This document shows positions 31,401 to 39,604 of a DNA stretch of 64,000 bases, one piece after another (within the stretch, counting starts at the first letter, position 1; each line of letters begins with the position of its first letter). Made by a program: the position numbers and the translations under genes. The notes beneath the pieces are model-generated. The model saw nothing but the letters and a program-made list of their open reading frames with translations, was not told where the DNA came from and did not search any database. The DNA comes from Planomonospora sp. ID67723 (lineage in GTDB: Bacteria > Actinomycetota > Actinomycetes > Streptosporangiales > Streptosporangiaceae). Location: contig NZ_JABTEZ010000001.1 in assembly GCF_015711605.1 (NCBI RefSeq), positions 896,001-960,000 of the forward strand. Direction: 5' to 3'.

Positions 31401-31754
31401 TCGCTCTCTCAGCTCCCGAACCGCGTTGCACCTTCTAGGCCACGAACCAGGTTGCTCCCTCACGATCGCCTGATGACGGCTGATCTCCATACGGGGCTGG
31501 GGGCGATCGACGGTCCGAGGCTTCGTGCCTCAGCCCCGGCCCACCGGAGACCAGCGTGACGCAGACAGCACGCCTTTCCGCTGACTGCCGTTTCCGCACC
31601 ATCCCAGACGTTCGCCTCGTCAACCGATCTCCGTGCGGCCTCCCTCCTGCACGATTGTGACCAGCGGTTAGGCTGAGAGGCAGGCACGGCTCTGGCCCGC
31701 TCACCCCCCTGACCGCTAACGGACCACCGCCAGTAGGCGAGGGGGGAGATCACC
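31401..31754. other. Leader of the GAF gene, conserved with 53650-53966
   Basis: Non-coding stretch that aligns with the region upstream of the second GAF gene nearly throughout. Must contain the promoter; GGGGGGAGATCACC precedes the TTG start. Includes a segment near 31460-31495 that recurs around 57060. Confidence 0.6.
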
Positions 31755-32555
31755 TTGGCAGTCATCCCATGGCCGAGTGACGAGATCGAACGACTGGCCG
31801 AGCTGCACGCCCTGGGCGCGTTGGAGACCTTCCCGCAACCGGACTTCTCCGCCATCGCCGAGCTGGCGGCCCGCACCTGTCAGACACCCATCGGACTGGT
31901 CAATCTGGTCGGCGAGGATCGGCAGTACTTCAAAGGCCACTTCGGCATCGCCGCGACCAGTTGGGGGCACCAGACGTCGTCGTATTGCCCCTATGTCATC
32001 TCCACCCGGGAGCTGCTTGAGGTCCCCGATGCTCTGGCCGACGAGCGTTTCCGTGACGACCCGATCGTGACCCGCGAGCCGCACGCACGGTTCTACGCCG
32101 GTGTGCCCATCATCAGCACCGCCGGTCATGCGCTGGGCGCCATCTGCGTGATGGATCACACCCCGCGCGAGCTCATTCCCGCGCAACGTCGCGCCTTGAC
32201 GACCTTGGCCACCAGCGCCGCCAACCTGCTACAGGCCCAGCATCAGGCCGAGGCACTCAAGCAGTTCCAGGAGATCAGCAAGCGGGAAGTCCGGTTGCTG
32301 CGTCGCGTCACCGGCGACCTGAACGCCCCGCTGAGCACGCTGCGCGCCTACCTGCAACTCATCCACGACGGGCACCTGGACGAGACCACGGCCGGAAGCC
32401 TCGTGCAGACGATCAAGCGTGACAACGGACCCCTGGCGGAATTGATCGACGAGCTGATGCTGCTGGCCAGCCTCAACACCCGCCTGGCCGCATTCACGCA
32501 AAGCGGACAAGAGCGGGCAGGCAACGGACCTACGCAAAAAAGCCCACGCCGCTGA
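31755..32555 (+). CDS. GAF-domain protein with degenerate histidine-kinase DHp region (copy 1)
   Basis: 266 aa, TTG start. GAF domain at about 25-160 of the type found before kinases (SSYCPYVISTRELLEVPDALADERFRDDPIVTREPHARFYAGVPII, GAICVMDHTPREL). A helical hairpin follows with VTGDLNAPLSTLRAYLQLI at 185-203, matching the H-box S-H-E-L-R-T-P-L except that Gly187 replaces the phospho-accepting His. The protein ends without an ATPase domain. It may therefore be a phosphorylation-independent sensor or partner of a kinase. A paralogue lies at 53967. Cargo at the right end of the AICE. Confidence 0.82.
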   Translation: MAVIPWPSDEIERLAELHALGALETFPQPDFSAIAELAARTCQTPIGLVNLVGEDRQYFKGHFGIAATSWGHQTSSYCPYVISTRELLEVPDALADERFRDDPIVTREPHARFYAGVPIISTAGHALGAICVMDHTPRELIPAQRRALTTLATSAANLLQAQHQAEALKQFQEISKREVRLLRRVTGDLNAPLSTLRAYLQLIHDGHLDETTAGSLVQTIKRDNGPLAELIDELMLLASLNTRLAAFTQSGQERAGNGPTQKSPRR

Positions 32556-32575
32556 TGTGAACGGACGGCGTGGGC
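32542..32575 (+). terminator. Hairpin at the end of GAF gene copy 1
   Basis: 10-bp stem (32542-32551 with 32566-32575) that includes the stop codon region. A near copy is at the end of the second GAF gene. Bases 32576-32753 up to attR show no gene. Confidence 0.55.
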
Positions 32576-32753
32576 GAAGCTATCATCGGCCCCGACCGGA
32601 CCGACCTGAGCACAGTCGACCGCTGGTTTTATCTTCAACGGTCTAGCAGTACTGCAACGAGTACTGCAACAGAAGCACACAACCGCTCACATCCACGTCC
32701 GTCCAGCACTGTTCAGGGCCGGGTTGCGGACCCCTGATCACGGCCGGGATGGT

Positions 32754-32798
32754 CCTGATAAGGAAGAGGTCCCAGGTTCAAGTCCTGGTAGCCCCACC
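32754..32798. other. attR of the tRNA-Ile AICE
   Basis: Perfect copy of 22424-22468. It is only the 3' portion of tRNA-Ile and is not a functional tRNA. A short hairpin with AGTGCC/GGCACT follows near 32808-32833. No gene between here and 33045. Confidence 0.93.
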
Positions 32799-33045
32799 CA
32801 GCTCAAATGGCACTTGTCAATTCGGCAAGTGCCTTTTTGACCTTCTAGGTTACTGCGTTTCCCCGTCCTCGCGGGGGAAGATTCGGCCCGCGCCGTCGGA
32901 CCGGCACACGCAAGCCGCCACCCGCCTACCGAACCTGCCGCCACGGGTGTGTGCTGCCGGCCGCCGCCCCGCTTTCGGTGCTCGCGCCTGGCGGCCCTGC
33001 GCCCCGGGTCGCTACGTCCATGAATGGTACGGGCATGATTGCGGT

Positions 33046-33720
33046 GTGGATCGCATGACGTTGTTCCGCCAAGCGGAGGATCTGTTCTTCAAGGGCGACT
33101 TCGAGAAAGCCGAACCGCTGTTGAAGCAGGTGGCCGCGACCGGACACGCCAACGCCGCGAGTCTGCTGGGCACGTTATGCCATGACGTCGGCCGTCGTGA
33201 TGAGGCGATCCACTGGTACCGATCAGCGGCGGAGCAAGACTGGGTGGTCGCCATGGTCAACCTCGCCTTGCTCATCGAGGACGACGACCGTGAGGAGGCG
33301 ATCCGCCTCATGCGTCGCGCAGCCGAAGTCGGTGACACCGTCGAGCCGCACTACAACCTGGGTGTCTTCCTCGAAGAGGACGGGCAGCGGGAGGAGGCGG
33401 AGCGCTGGTACCGGGAGGCCGCCGAACGCGTTTATCCCCAGGCGCGCAACCGGCTGGCCGACCTTCTCAAGCGGACGGGCCGTGAGGCGGAGGCCGAAGC
33501 GTGGTACCGGCGAGCGTTGGACGATCACGGTGGTGATCTGAACGAGCCGAGTGACGAGGACTACCCGGTCTATACGGCGATCATGTTCAACCTCGCTCTT
33601 CTCTTGGCGGAAACTGATCGCTGCGAAGAAGCCCTGTGCTGGTATGAGCGCGTCGCCGAACGAGGAGGCCAGGAAGCAGAGAAGGAGGCGGCACGGCTGC
33701 GAGCGTCACGCCGTGCGTGA
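33046..33720 (+). CDS. TPR/Sel1-like repeat protein
   Basis: About 224 aa from the GTG at 33046 (ATG alternative at 33055). At least five helical repeats of about 34-36 residues: AEDLFFKGDFEKAEPLLKQVAATGHANAASLLG, DEAIHWYRSAAEQDWVVAMVNLALL, EEAIRLMRRAAEVGDTVEPHYNLG, EEAERWYREAAERVYPQARNRLADLL, EAEAWYRRALDD. Soluble protein-interaction scaffold; partner unknown. First gene right of the element. Confidence 0.75.
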   Translation: MDRMTLFRQAEDLFFKGDFEKAEPLLKQVAATGHANAASLLGTLCHDVGRRDEAIHWYRSAAEQDWVVAMVNLALLIEDDDREEAIRLMRRAAEVGDTVEPHYNLGVFLEEDGQREEAERWYREAAERVYPQARNRLADLLKRTGREAEAEAWYRRALDDHGGDLNEPSDEDYPVYTAIMFNLALLLAETDRCEEALCWYERVAERGGQEAEKEAARLRASRRA

Positions 33721-33973
33721 GATCCCTCAGGGGACGTTCACCGCGGTTCTTCTCCGCTGCTTGAGCAGGGAGCCGCAGGGTAGGCGTGGCGGCGCCGTCC
33801 CTCCAGATCCAGGCCGCCACGCCCGCCTACGGAGTGCGGTCCCGGTTCATCGTGATGCGTTGCCAGGGCTGGTGCTCCAGCCGGGTCTCCTCCTCCGGAT
33901 GGTGCGCCAGTTCGGTCAGGTTCGCACCGCAGCGGCATGACCGGACTCCAGCTCGGCAACTGGCCCAAGGCGA

Positions 33974-34588
33974 TCACTGCTCCCTGATCGCTGCTCCCAG
34001 AAACGTCATGTCCAGAACCTCGGGAGAGAAGCCGATGCCCGTGATGATGCTCACCAGGGCGAACGTGCTTGCGATGTGATCATCGGGAGCGGGGTCGTCG
34101 GACGTGCGGCGGCCGAGCCCGACATCACGCATCTGGCTCACCCAGCGGTCGGGATCGCCGCCTGAGCGGAGATGCGGTGCCGAGGGCTCGAAGCGTGTGA
34201 CCACATCACCGTCGACCGCGTGGACGAAGTTGTCCGAGGCGTAGGCGTGCCGGTCGACCGAGACGACTTCGGTCCCTCGCGAGAGGCGGTCCAGCACACC
34301 GGGTTCGAGGGCGACCCTCCAGTCGGAGGGCTCGATGAGCACGGTCCAGCCGTCCACTTCCACGGCGCCGACGTAACCGGCGTAGCTACCGTTCGACTCC
34401 TCCACGTATTCGTACGCGTCGTCCTCCAGCTCCTCGAAGGTCTTCTCCTCGATCGTCTCCACGTCCACGTCGAGACGAGCGAACACCTCGTGGGGGGAGA
34501 GACCCCGGACGAAGGACACGCCGTAGATCTGGCCCAACGGACCGTCCTCCATGGAGAGCCAGCCGAAGCTCCCTCGAATGTCCGACAC
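33974..34588 (-). CDS. DUF6461-like protein
   Basis: 204 aa, GTG after AGGGGAGT. Sequence (FGWLSMEDGPLGQIYGVSFVRGLSPHEVFARLDV, GWTVLIEPSDWRVALEPGVLDRLSRGTEVVSV, VTRFEP) resembles the DUF6461 group of actinomycete proteins of unknown role. Acidic, soluble, no signal. Preceded at 33721-33973 by a 250-bp stretch in which I see no gene. Divergent from the next gene. Confidence 0.65.
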   Translation of the reverse strand: MSDIRGSFGWLSMEDGPLGQIYGVSFVRGLSPHEVFARLDVDVETIEEKTFEELEDDAYEYVEESNGSYAGYVGAVEVDGWTVLIEPSDWRVALEPGVLDRLSRGTEVVSVDRHAYASDNFVHAVDGDVVTRFEPSAPHLRSGGDPDRWVSQMRDVGLGRRTSDDPAPDDHIASTFALVSIITGIGFSPEVLDMTFLGAAIREQ

Positions 34589-34752
34589 CGTGACTCCCCT
34601 CATCGATTGCGGATCATCGTGGCAGGCGTCCCCGACAAAACAGCCGTCGTTCCAGGAGCATAGGGTCCACCTGGGTGATCCCTGCAGCACGCGGACTCAA
34701 GCTGCAGCGGACGCCGCACCGTTCGGACTCACCCGGCAGGGGGCCAGATCAC

Positions 34753-35253
34753 GTGTATGACCGCTGGCGTGCCCGGAAGGCACCTTATGGAGACTTCATC
34801 GTGTTCTCCGACGGCTCTGTGTCGGTGATGAGCCTCATGCGGTTCTCCCCGTACGACCGGCTCCACGACGCGGAGGCAGAGGACTGGCACTGGTGCGAGC
34901 TGCTCCGCGCCACCGCGTGGACCCCCAACGACTGGATGGACGTCGACACGACGCTCGCCTCGTGCACCGATGCCGGAAGCCGCGCCCTGGCCGGCGAGTC
35001 ATCCGACCACGGCAGCATCGGCTGGGTCGCCCTGACCCGGGACGACGACCACCACACCCTCGAATGGCTCGCGGTCTCCTGTGCGTCCAACCCGTTCGCC
35101 GACGTCACCTTGGATGCCACCACGGTGACCGCCACCAGCACCCTGGGCCGTGTCTGGGCCTTCCCCCGTGACGCGCCCCAGCAGGTGAAGATCACCAGGG
35201 ATCCCGCCTACCCCTGGCCCTCGCCGGCTCGGACCTTCGGCCCCGCCGGCTGA
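34753..35253 (+). CDS. Hypothetical protein
   Basis: 166 aa from a GTG at 34753; the frame is open further upstream but overlaps the promoter of the divergent DUF6461 gene. Trp-rich, acidic, globular (DWHWCELLRATAWTPNDWMDV, GSIGWVALTRDDDHHTLEWLAVS, RVWAFPRDAPQQV). No membrane helix or family recognised. Pairing with the divergent DUF6461 gene may be coincidental. Confidence 0.55.
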   Translation: MYDRWRARKAPYGDFIVFSDGSVSVMSLMRFSPYDRLHDAEAEDWHWCELLRATAWTPNDWMDVDTTLASCTDAGSRALAGESSDHGSIGWVALTRDDDHHTLEWLAVSCASNPFADVTLDATTVTATSTLGRVWAFPRDAPQQVKITRDPAYPWPSPARTFGPAG

Positions 35254-35383
35254 AAGCGCGCCGTCACGCTCCGGTGTCTCCCGTCCGCGACAGCCTGAGG
35301 GCCGCCGTCGGCTGAGCCGGGTGGCTGGTGCAGACTGTCGGGGTCGCGGTCGATCGTCGAGGTTCGAGCGGAGTCCTTGGGGG

Positions 35384-36304
35384 ATGTCGGAGGTCGTCGG
35401 GGCTTTCGCCGTACTGGTGGCGGTCGCGGTTCTCGGTTACCTGGCCGGTGTGGGCGGCGCCCTGCGCCCGCAGGACGAGCTGGTCCTCTCCCGGCTGGCC
35501 TTCATGGTCGCCACGCCCGCCCTGCTGTTCACCACGATCGCCGCGGCCGACCTGAGGTCGATCTTCTCGCCGGTGCTCGTGACGAACCTCGCCGGCGTGC
35601 TGTTCGCCCAGACGGTGTTCCTCGTCGTGGGGGGTCTGGTCTGGCGCCGGGAGCGGTCGGAACTGGTCATCGGCACGCTCTCGGCGTCCTACGTCAACGC
35701 GGGGAACCTCGGCATCCCCGTCAGCGTCTACGTGCTCGGCGACGGCGCCCTCATCGCGCCGATCCTGCTGACCCAGCTGCTGGTGATGGCACCGGTCGCG
35801 TTCCTGCTGCTGGACCGGGACACCTCGGGCATGACATCCGTGCGGGAGGTGCTCAGCCGGCCGCTGCGCAACCCGCTCACCGTCGCCACGCTGCTCGGGC
35901 TGGGGGTCGCGCTCACCGGCGTCCGGCTGCCGGTCATGCTCATGCGCCCGATCGAGCTGGTCGGGGCGGCCGCGGTGCCGGTGGCGCTGATCGCGTACGG
36001 CCTCAGCCTGAGCGGCGCCCGGCAGATCGAGGAGGACGGCCACGCCCGTGACGTCGTGCTGGCCGTCGCCCTCAAGTGTTTCGCGCAACCGGGTGTGGCC
36101 TACCTCGTCGGCCGCTTCGCCCTCGGGCTCGACGGCGGGATCCTGTTCGCGGCCACGCTTCTCGCGGCCCTGCCGACCGCGCAGAACATCTACGTCTACG
36201 CGGTGCACTACGGCACGGCCAAGCGGCTCGCCCGCCGTGCCGTACTCATCAGCACCCTGATCTCCATTCCGATGATGACCGCGATCAGCGGTCTGCTCGG
36301 GTGA
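35384..36304 (+). CDS. AEC-family (auxin efflux carrier-like) transporter
   Basis: 306 aa. Ten predicted membrane helices, starting VVGAFAVLVAVAVLGYLAGVGG. SASYVNAGNLGIPVSVYVLGDGAL is the conserved Asn/Gly-rich crossover motif of the N-terminal half, and LAALPTAQNIYVYAVHYG that of the C-terminal half. Exports or imports small carboxylates/amino acids in characterised relatives; substrate here unknown. ATG follows TTGGGGG. Confidence 0.88.
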   Translation: MSEVVGAFAVLVAVAVLGYLAGVGGALRPQDELVLSRLAFMVATPALLFTTIAAADLRSIFSPVLVTNLAGVLFAQTVFLVVGGLVWRRERSELVIGTLSASYVNAGNLGIPVSVYVLGDGALIAPILLTQLLVMAPVAFLLLDRDTSGMTSVREVLSRPLRNPLTVATLLGLGVALTGVRLPVMLMRPIELVGAAAVPVALIAYGLSLSGARQIEEDGHARDVVLAVALKCFAQPGVAYLVGRFALGLDGGILFAATLLAALPTAQNIYVYAVHYGTAKRLARRAVLISTLISIPMMTAISGLLG

Positions 36305-36407
36305 GGACCGGTTCTGCTCCCGGAACGCTCTCATCGTCCAGATGGCTGCGATCTCCGTTCCTGCGGAGTCGCGATCCGGCCCCCCGACCGCTTCGGGACC
36401 ATCACGG

Positions 36408-36479
36408 TCGGCCCGGCGGGGTTCGAACCTGCGACGCCCGGTTGGTAGGACCGGCGCTCTTCCGCTGAGCTACAGGCCG
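36408..36479 (-). tRNA. tRNA-Val-like (TAC), atypical
   Basis: Acceptor CGGCCTG pairs with CGGGCCG (one U-G), D-arm normal, anticodon stem CCGGT/ACCGG with loop CCTACCA, giving anticodon TAC but C instead of T at position 33. The T-stem has an A-C mismatch and the tRNA begins with C. Likely degraded or of specialised use. Last member of the array. Confidence 0.65.
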
Positions 36480-36538
36480 TCCGGCGGACCACGCCGGATC
36501 GAGGGGTGAGGTCGGGCTCGGACCTTCCCGAGCCGTCG

Positions 36539-36613
36539 TGCCGCCCCCGGGACTCGAACCCGGAACCTCCGCGTCCTGAGCGCGGCGCCTCTGCCTGATT
36601 GGGCCAGAGCGGC
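36539..36613 (-). tRNA. tRNA-Leu (CAG) without long variable arm
   Basis: Acceptor GCCGCTC/GGGCGGC, anticodon stem CCGCG/CGCGG with loop CTCAGGA (anticodon CAG), T-stem CCGGG/CCCGG, discriminator A. The variable loop is only AGGTT. Bacterial leucine tRNAs are normally class II with a long variable arm, so this is structurally unusual. Confidence 0.8.
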
Positions 36614-36614
36614 G

Positions 36615-36686
36615 AGTGGGTGACGAGACTCGAACCCGTCCTCCGACCTTGGCACGGTCGTGTGCTTCCGCTGACACTTCACCCAC
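36615..36686 (-). tRNA. tRNA-Gly (GCC)
   Basis: Acceptor GTGGGTG/CACCCAC, anticodon loop GTGCCAA, T-arm ACGGG-TTCGAGT-CTCGT with one G-T pair, discriminator T. Only one base separates it from tRNA-Leu. Confidence 0.88.
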
Positions 36687-36696
36687 GGGTGCGTGG

Positions 36697-36768
36697 CTGC
36701 CGGAGAAGGAATCGAACCTCCGTTTCCCGATCCAGAGTCGGATGTCCTGCCGATTGGACGATCCGGCA
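36697..36768 (-). tRNA. tRNA-Gln (CTG)
   Basis: Acceptor TGCCGGA/TCCGGCA, anticodon loop CTCTGGA, T-loop TTCGATT, discriminator G, which agrees with glutamine identity. The next 144 bases (36769-36912) contain no further tRNA that I can fold. Confidence 0.88.
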
Positions 36769-36912
36769 TCACGCCGCTCGCGCTGGGCACGCGAGTCGTG
36801 CGTCCGATCCGGGTGGCGTGAGCCGTACGGACGCGAACGGGCCGTGAACCGGGCGGGGGTCGCCACTCCCGTCGCCGAGTACGTGACCCGATGCCCTCTT
36901 CTTTCAGGGCAG

Positions 36913-36984
36913 AGCCGCAGCGGGGACTCGAACCCCGTCCTGCTGGGTGGAAGCCAGCCGCCTTACCGGTTCGGCTTCTGCGGC
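36913..36984 (-). tRNA. tRNA-Gly (TCC)
   Basis: Acceptor GCCGCAG/CTGCGGC, anticodon stem GCTGG/CCAGC with loop CTTCCAC, T-arm CGGGG-TTCGAGT-CCCCG, discriminator T. Confidence 0.9.
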
Positions 36985-36998
36985 GTGGGCACCTCCGG

Positions 36999-37072
36999 TC
37001 CGAGTGGCAGGATTCGAACCTGCGACGTTCTGCTCCCAAGGCAGACGGGCTGCCAAACTGCCCCACACTCGG
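36999..37072 (-). tRNA. tRNA-Pro (TGG)
   Basis: Acceptor CCGAGTG/CACTCGG, anticodon stem TCTGC/GCAGA with loop CTTGGGA, T-arm GCAGG-TTCGAAT-CCTGC, discriminator A. Starts with C, normal for proline. Confidence 0.9.
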
Positions 37073-37112
37073 GAAGGTCGCGCGGCTCGGCCGCCGCGCG
37101 TGAGGTGCCTCG

Positions 37113-37183
37113 TGGACGGACAGGGAATCGAACCCTGAACTCCTGCTTGCAAGGCAGGCGTGATCCCGTTTCACCATCAGCCC
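37113..37183 (-). tRNA. tRNA-Ala (TGC)
   Basis: First in transcription order. Acceptor GGGCTGA/TCCGTCC has one T-C mismatch but keeps the G3-U70 pair that defines alanine tRNAs. Anticodon stem CCTGC/GCAGG with loop CTTGCAA. Differs strongly from the normal tRNA-Ala(TGC) at 49180. Confidence 0.85.
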
Positions 37184-38008
37184 GAGGAAGTGCTCGTCGC
37201 GGCCCGCTCCGACGCCGGGGCGGCCCACGGGCCCTGCCGCGCCTCCGCCGCCGATGCGGCGCAGGCCCGCCGCGGTCGCGGCGGGAAAGGCAGCTCTCCA
37301 AAACGCTTTTCGTTCGCTGTGGAATTGTCAAGTTCGCGTACCCGGCCCTTTCGCACGCAGGCGTGAAGAATTATCCGCGTGAATGGCGGGGCCGGATCCT
37401 CATGCGCCGGTTTTCCCTATCGGAGCCGTCGGCGACGCACACCCGTGTCGACTGCCTCCGCTCCCGGATTCGCCGCAGAACGACGAAGCCGCCCGTCGGG
37501 GGCTTCCCGGGGCGGCTTCCGTGCAGGGAGTGCTTACACGGATGCCCCGGGAGGAGCGAGCCCGCCGCCGGGGACGCACGGCAGAAGCGGCTCGTGCCGC
37601 TGCGGCACGATGGCCTCATATGCGTTCATGGGCGGTCCTTATGGTCGGTCGGCTGGTCTCTGTATTTCAAGAGTAAGTTATCCCCGCCGGGACGCCAAGT
37701 GATTTTTTCCGGTAAACCGTTCCGCCCTGCGCCGGTCGTGAGGAGGCGGTTTCCAATTCGCCCGCCCGCGTCATGGAATCAGTTCCGACCGATGGGCGGC
37801 GTCATTCGACCGGCATGCCGGTCGCCGGCCGAATCGTGCGACGGCGGGCTCGGGAGGCGACGGTGAGACCGCCCTGCGGGGTACGGCCGACGGCGTCGGT
37901 CTCGCCGGCCCGGCGCGGGGTCCGGGAGGGCCGCCGCTCCCCACTCTCCGTAAGGAGTCGATCACTCGTGGATATGGTGGAGGGTGGCGACACACCTCAG
38001 GAGTGATG
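37184..38008. other. 825-bp region upstream of the tRNA array and histidine kinase
   Basis: No supportable gene: frames are Arg/Pro/Ser-rich. Contains a 10-bp inverted repeat (37485-37494 with 37510-37519) and a relatively A/T-richer patch around 37310-37380 that could hold the leftward tRNA-array promoter. The rightward kinase promoter must lie in the last ~200 bp. Confidence 0.5.
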
Positions 38009-39208
38009 ATGACCAGACAGTGGTCCGTGCTCGGCGAAGGCCCGCAAGCCGCCGCCCGGCAGATGGCGATGATCTTCGCCTTGGGTGTGGTCCTGGCCGC
38101 GGCGGGACTGCTGTCGGCCCCGGCCCAGGAGAGGATGCTGCTGACGGGCATCCTCGCGGTCTCGCTGGTCCTGACCGCCGTCACCTGGTGGTTGCCCTGG
38201 CAGCGGTTCGGCGCCCTGTCCCCGCTGGTGCTGTGCCTGCCGGTGCTGGTGATCCTGGGCGTCTCCGCCTGGTACTCCAGCGGGTCCGCCGCGGGCACGG
38301 CGCCGTTCCTCATGCTGCTGGTGGTCTGGGTGGGCCTGCACTTCCCGGCCGGCGCCGTCCTGGCGCTGGGACCGCTGATGGCGTTGGTCTACCTGCCTCC
38401 GCGGTTCGCCGCAGGCGAGGAAGCACGGACGCTCATCAGCGCCGCGTTGTTCGTCTTCGTGCTGGTGGGGGTGGGGGTGGTGATCGCCCGTCAGGTCGAC
38501 CACCAGCGGCGCGACCGCGACACCATCCACCGGATGGAGCGCTGGCGGGCGGCGCTGACCGCCACCCTGGCCCACGACGTGCGCTCTCCGCTCACCTCGG
38601 CGCAGTTCGCGGTCGAGACACTGGCCGAGGGCGGCGATGACCTGGTGGACGAGCAGCGCCAGGAGATCGCCGCGATGGCCCTGCGGCAGATCAACCGCAT
38701 CCGGCGGCTGGCCACCGGCCTGCTGGACGCCGAACGGCTGGAGAGCCACGGCGGCCTGCGCCTGGACCTGCGCCCCGTCGAGCTGCGCGCCGCCGTCGAC
38801 GAGGCCGTCGGCTACCTGAGCGCCCCGGTGATCGTCGATGTGCCCGCCGGCCTGCACGTCCGGGCGGACCCCGAGCGACTGGAGCAGATCCTCATCAACC
38901 TGGCGACCAACGCCATTCGGCACGGCGCGCCGCCGATCGTCATCAGCGCCGAGCCGGTCGGCCCGATGATCGGCATACATGTGCGCGATCACGGCTCCGG
39001 CGTGCCCGAGAGCAAGCGGTCGCTGTTGTTCTCCCGTTTCAGCAGCGCCGACACCGCCCCCGAGTCGGTCGGCCTGGGACTGTGGATCACTCGGGAGCTG
39101 ACCCACGCCCACGGTGGAGAGGTCTCCTATTCCCCCGCCGATCCGGGAAGCCGCTTCACCGTCACCCTTCCCGCCGCCGGGCCGGCCGCTCCCCCGGCCG
39201 CCGGGTGA
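38009..39208 (+). CDS. Sensor histidine kinase (orphan)
   Basis: About 399 aa. ATG at 38009 is five bases after AGGAG (two earlier starts are adjacent). Five to six N-terminal membrane helices (20-160) without a large extracytoplasmic domain, then HisKA with phospho-acceptor His189 in TLAHDVRSPLTSAQ, HATPase_c with NLATNAIRHG (N box), DHGSGVPES (G1) and GLGLWI (G2). No response regulator gene is adjacent, so its partner is elsewhere. Confidence 0.92.
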   Translation: MTRQWSVLGEGPQAAARQMAMIFALGVVLAAAGLLSAPAQERMLLTGILAVSLVLTAVTWWLPWQRFGALSPLVLCLPVLVILGVSAWYSSGSAAGTAPFLMLLVVWVGLHFPAGAVLALGPLMALVYLPPRFAAGEEARTLISAALFVFVLVGVGVVIARQVDHQRRDRDTIHRMERWRAALTATLAHDVRSPLTSAQFAVETLAEGGDDLVDEQRQEIAAMALRQINRIRRLATGLLDAERLESHGGLRLDLRPVELRAAVDEAVGYLSAPVIVDVPAGLHVRADPERLEQILINLATNAIRHGAPPIVISAEPVGPMIGIHVRDHGSGVPESKRSLLFSRFSSADTAPESVGLGLWITRELTHAHGGEVSYSPADPGSRFTVTLPAAGPAAPPAAG

Positions 39209-39550
39209 AGGGGGACACCAGCCACCCGGCCCGCTGAGGGCTCCGCTGGATCTCCGGTCGAACGATCGTCTCGGCCGGTTTCTCGAATCTTGACGCGGGC
39301 GGTGCACTCGGCCAGGCCGGGTCCGGGTATCCCAACCTCCGGTTGAGCAGGTACGGCCGTCCCGCCATGACGCCGGCAGAGCCGCCCGGAGCAACCGGGC
39401 GGGGCTCCAGGGACAGGGCGTGGCCGCCGGCCGGAACAACACGCCGGCGGAGACCCGCCGACACACCGGATCCCGCCGTCCCCTCCGTCGTCCCGCCTCC
39501 GGCGGTGCCGTCGCGGTGGTCACCCACAGCGACCAGGAGAGAGAACGGAC
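39209..39550. other. Intergenic region between histidine kinase and glycosyltransferase
   Basis: 342 bp; nothing recognisable beyond the AGGAGAGAG ribosome-binding site near 39535 for the small upstream reading frame. Confidence 0.4.
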
Positions 39551-39604
39551 ATGACGACCTCCATGACGACCGCCCGGCGGTGCGGCCCGGGCGGACCCCG
39601 ATGA
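39551..39604 (+). CDS. 17-residue upstream reading frame (possible leader peptide)
   Basis: MTTSMTTARRCGPGGPR, preceded by AGGAGAGAG at a good distance, while the following glycosyltransferase gene has no clear ribosome-binding site of its own. Its stop overlaps the next ATG (ATGA), suggesting translational coupling. Too short to judge by composition. Confidence 0.4.
   Translation: MTTSMTTARRCGPGGPR

Larger units (their letters stand above)
22424..32798. mobile_element. pSAM2-type actinomycete integrative and conjugative element (10.4 kb)
   Basis: Bounded by perfect 45-bp repeats in and beyond tRNA-Ile. Leftward gene set: int, xis, repSA-like, a 69-aa protein, FtsK-like transfer ATPase, a 90-aa protein, Pra-like protein, GntR regulator, a 96-aa protein and a small Cys-pair protein. 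Rightward: XRE/TPR regulator and GAF protein. Gene overlaps (ATGA, GTGA, TGATG) indicate one long transfer-replication-integration operon. All essential AICE modules look intact, so it may still be able to excise and replicate as a circle. Confidence 0.93.

Noticed and set aside
32754-32798. Second tRNA-Ile gene
   Set aside because: Only the 3' portion from the anticodon loop; it is attR.
32749-33045. Upstream part of the TPR frame reading through attR
   Set aside because: Translates tRNA-derived att sequence; no homology to TPR and no start signal.
36769-36912. Possible eighth tRNA in the array
   Set aside because: No T-arm with TTC loop and no acceptor pairing could be folded.
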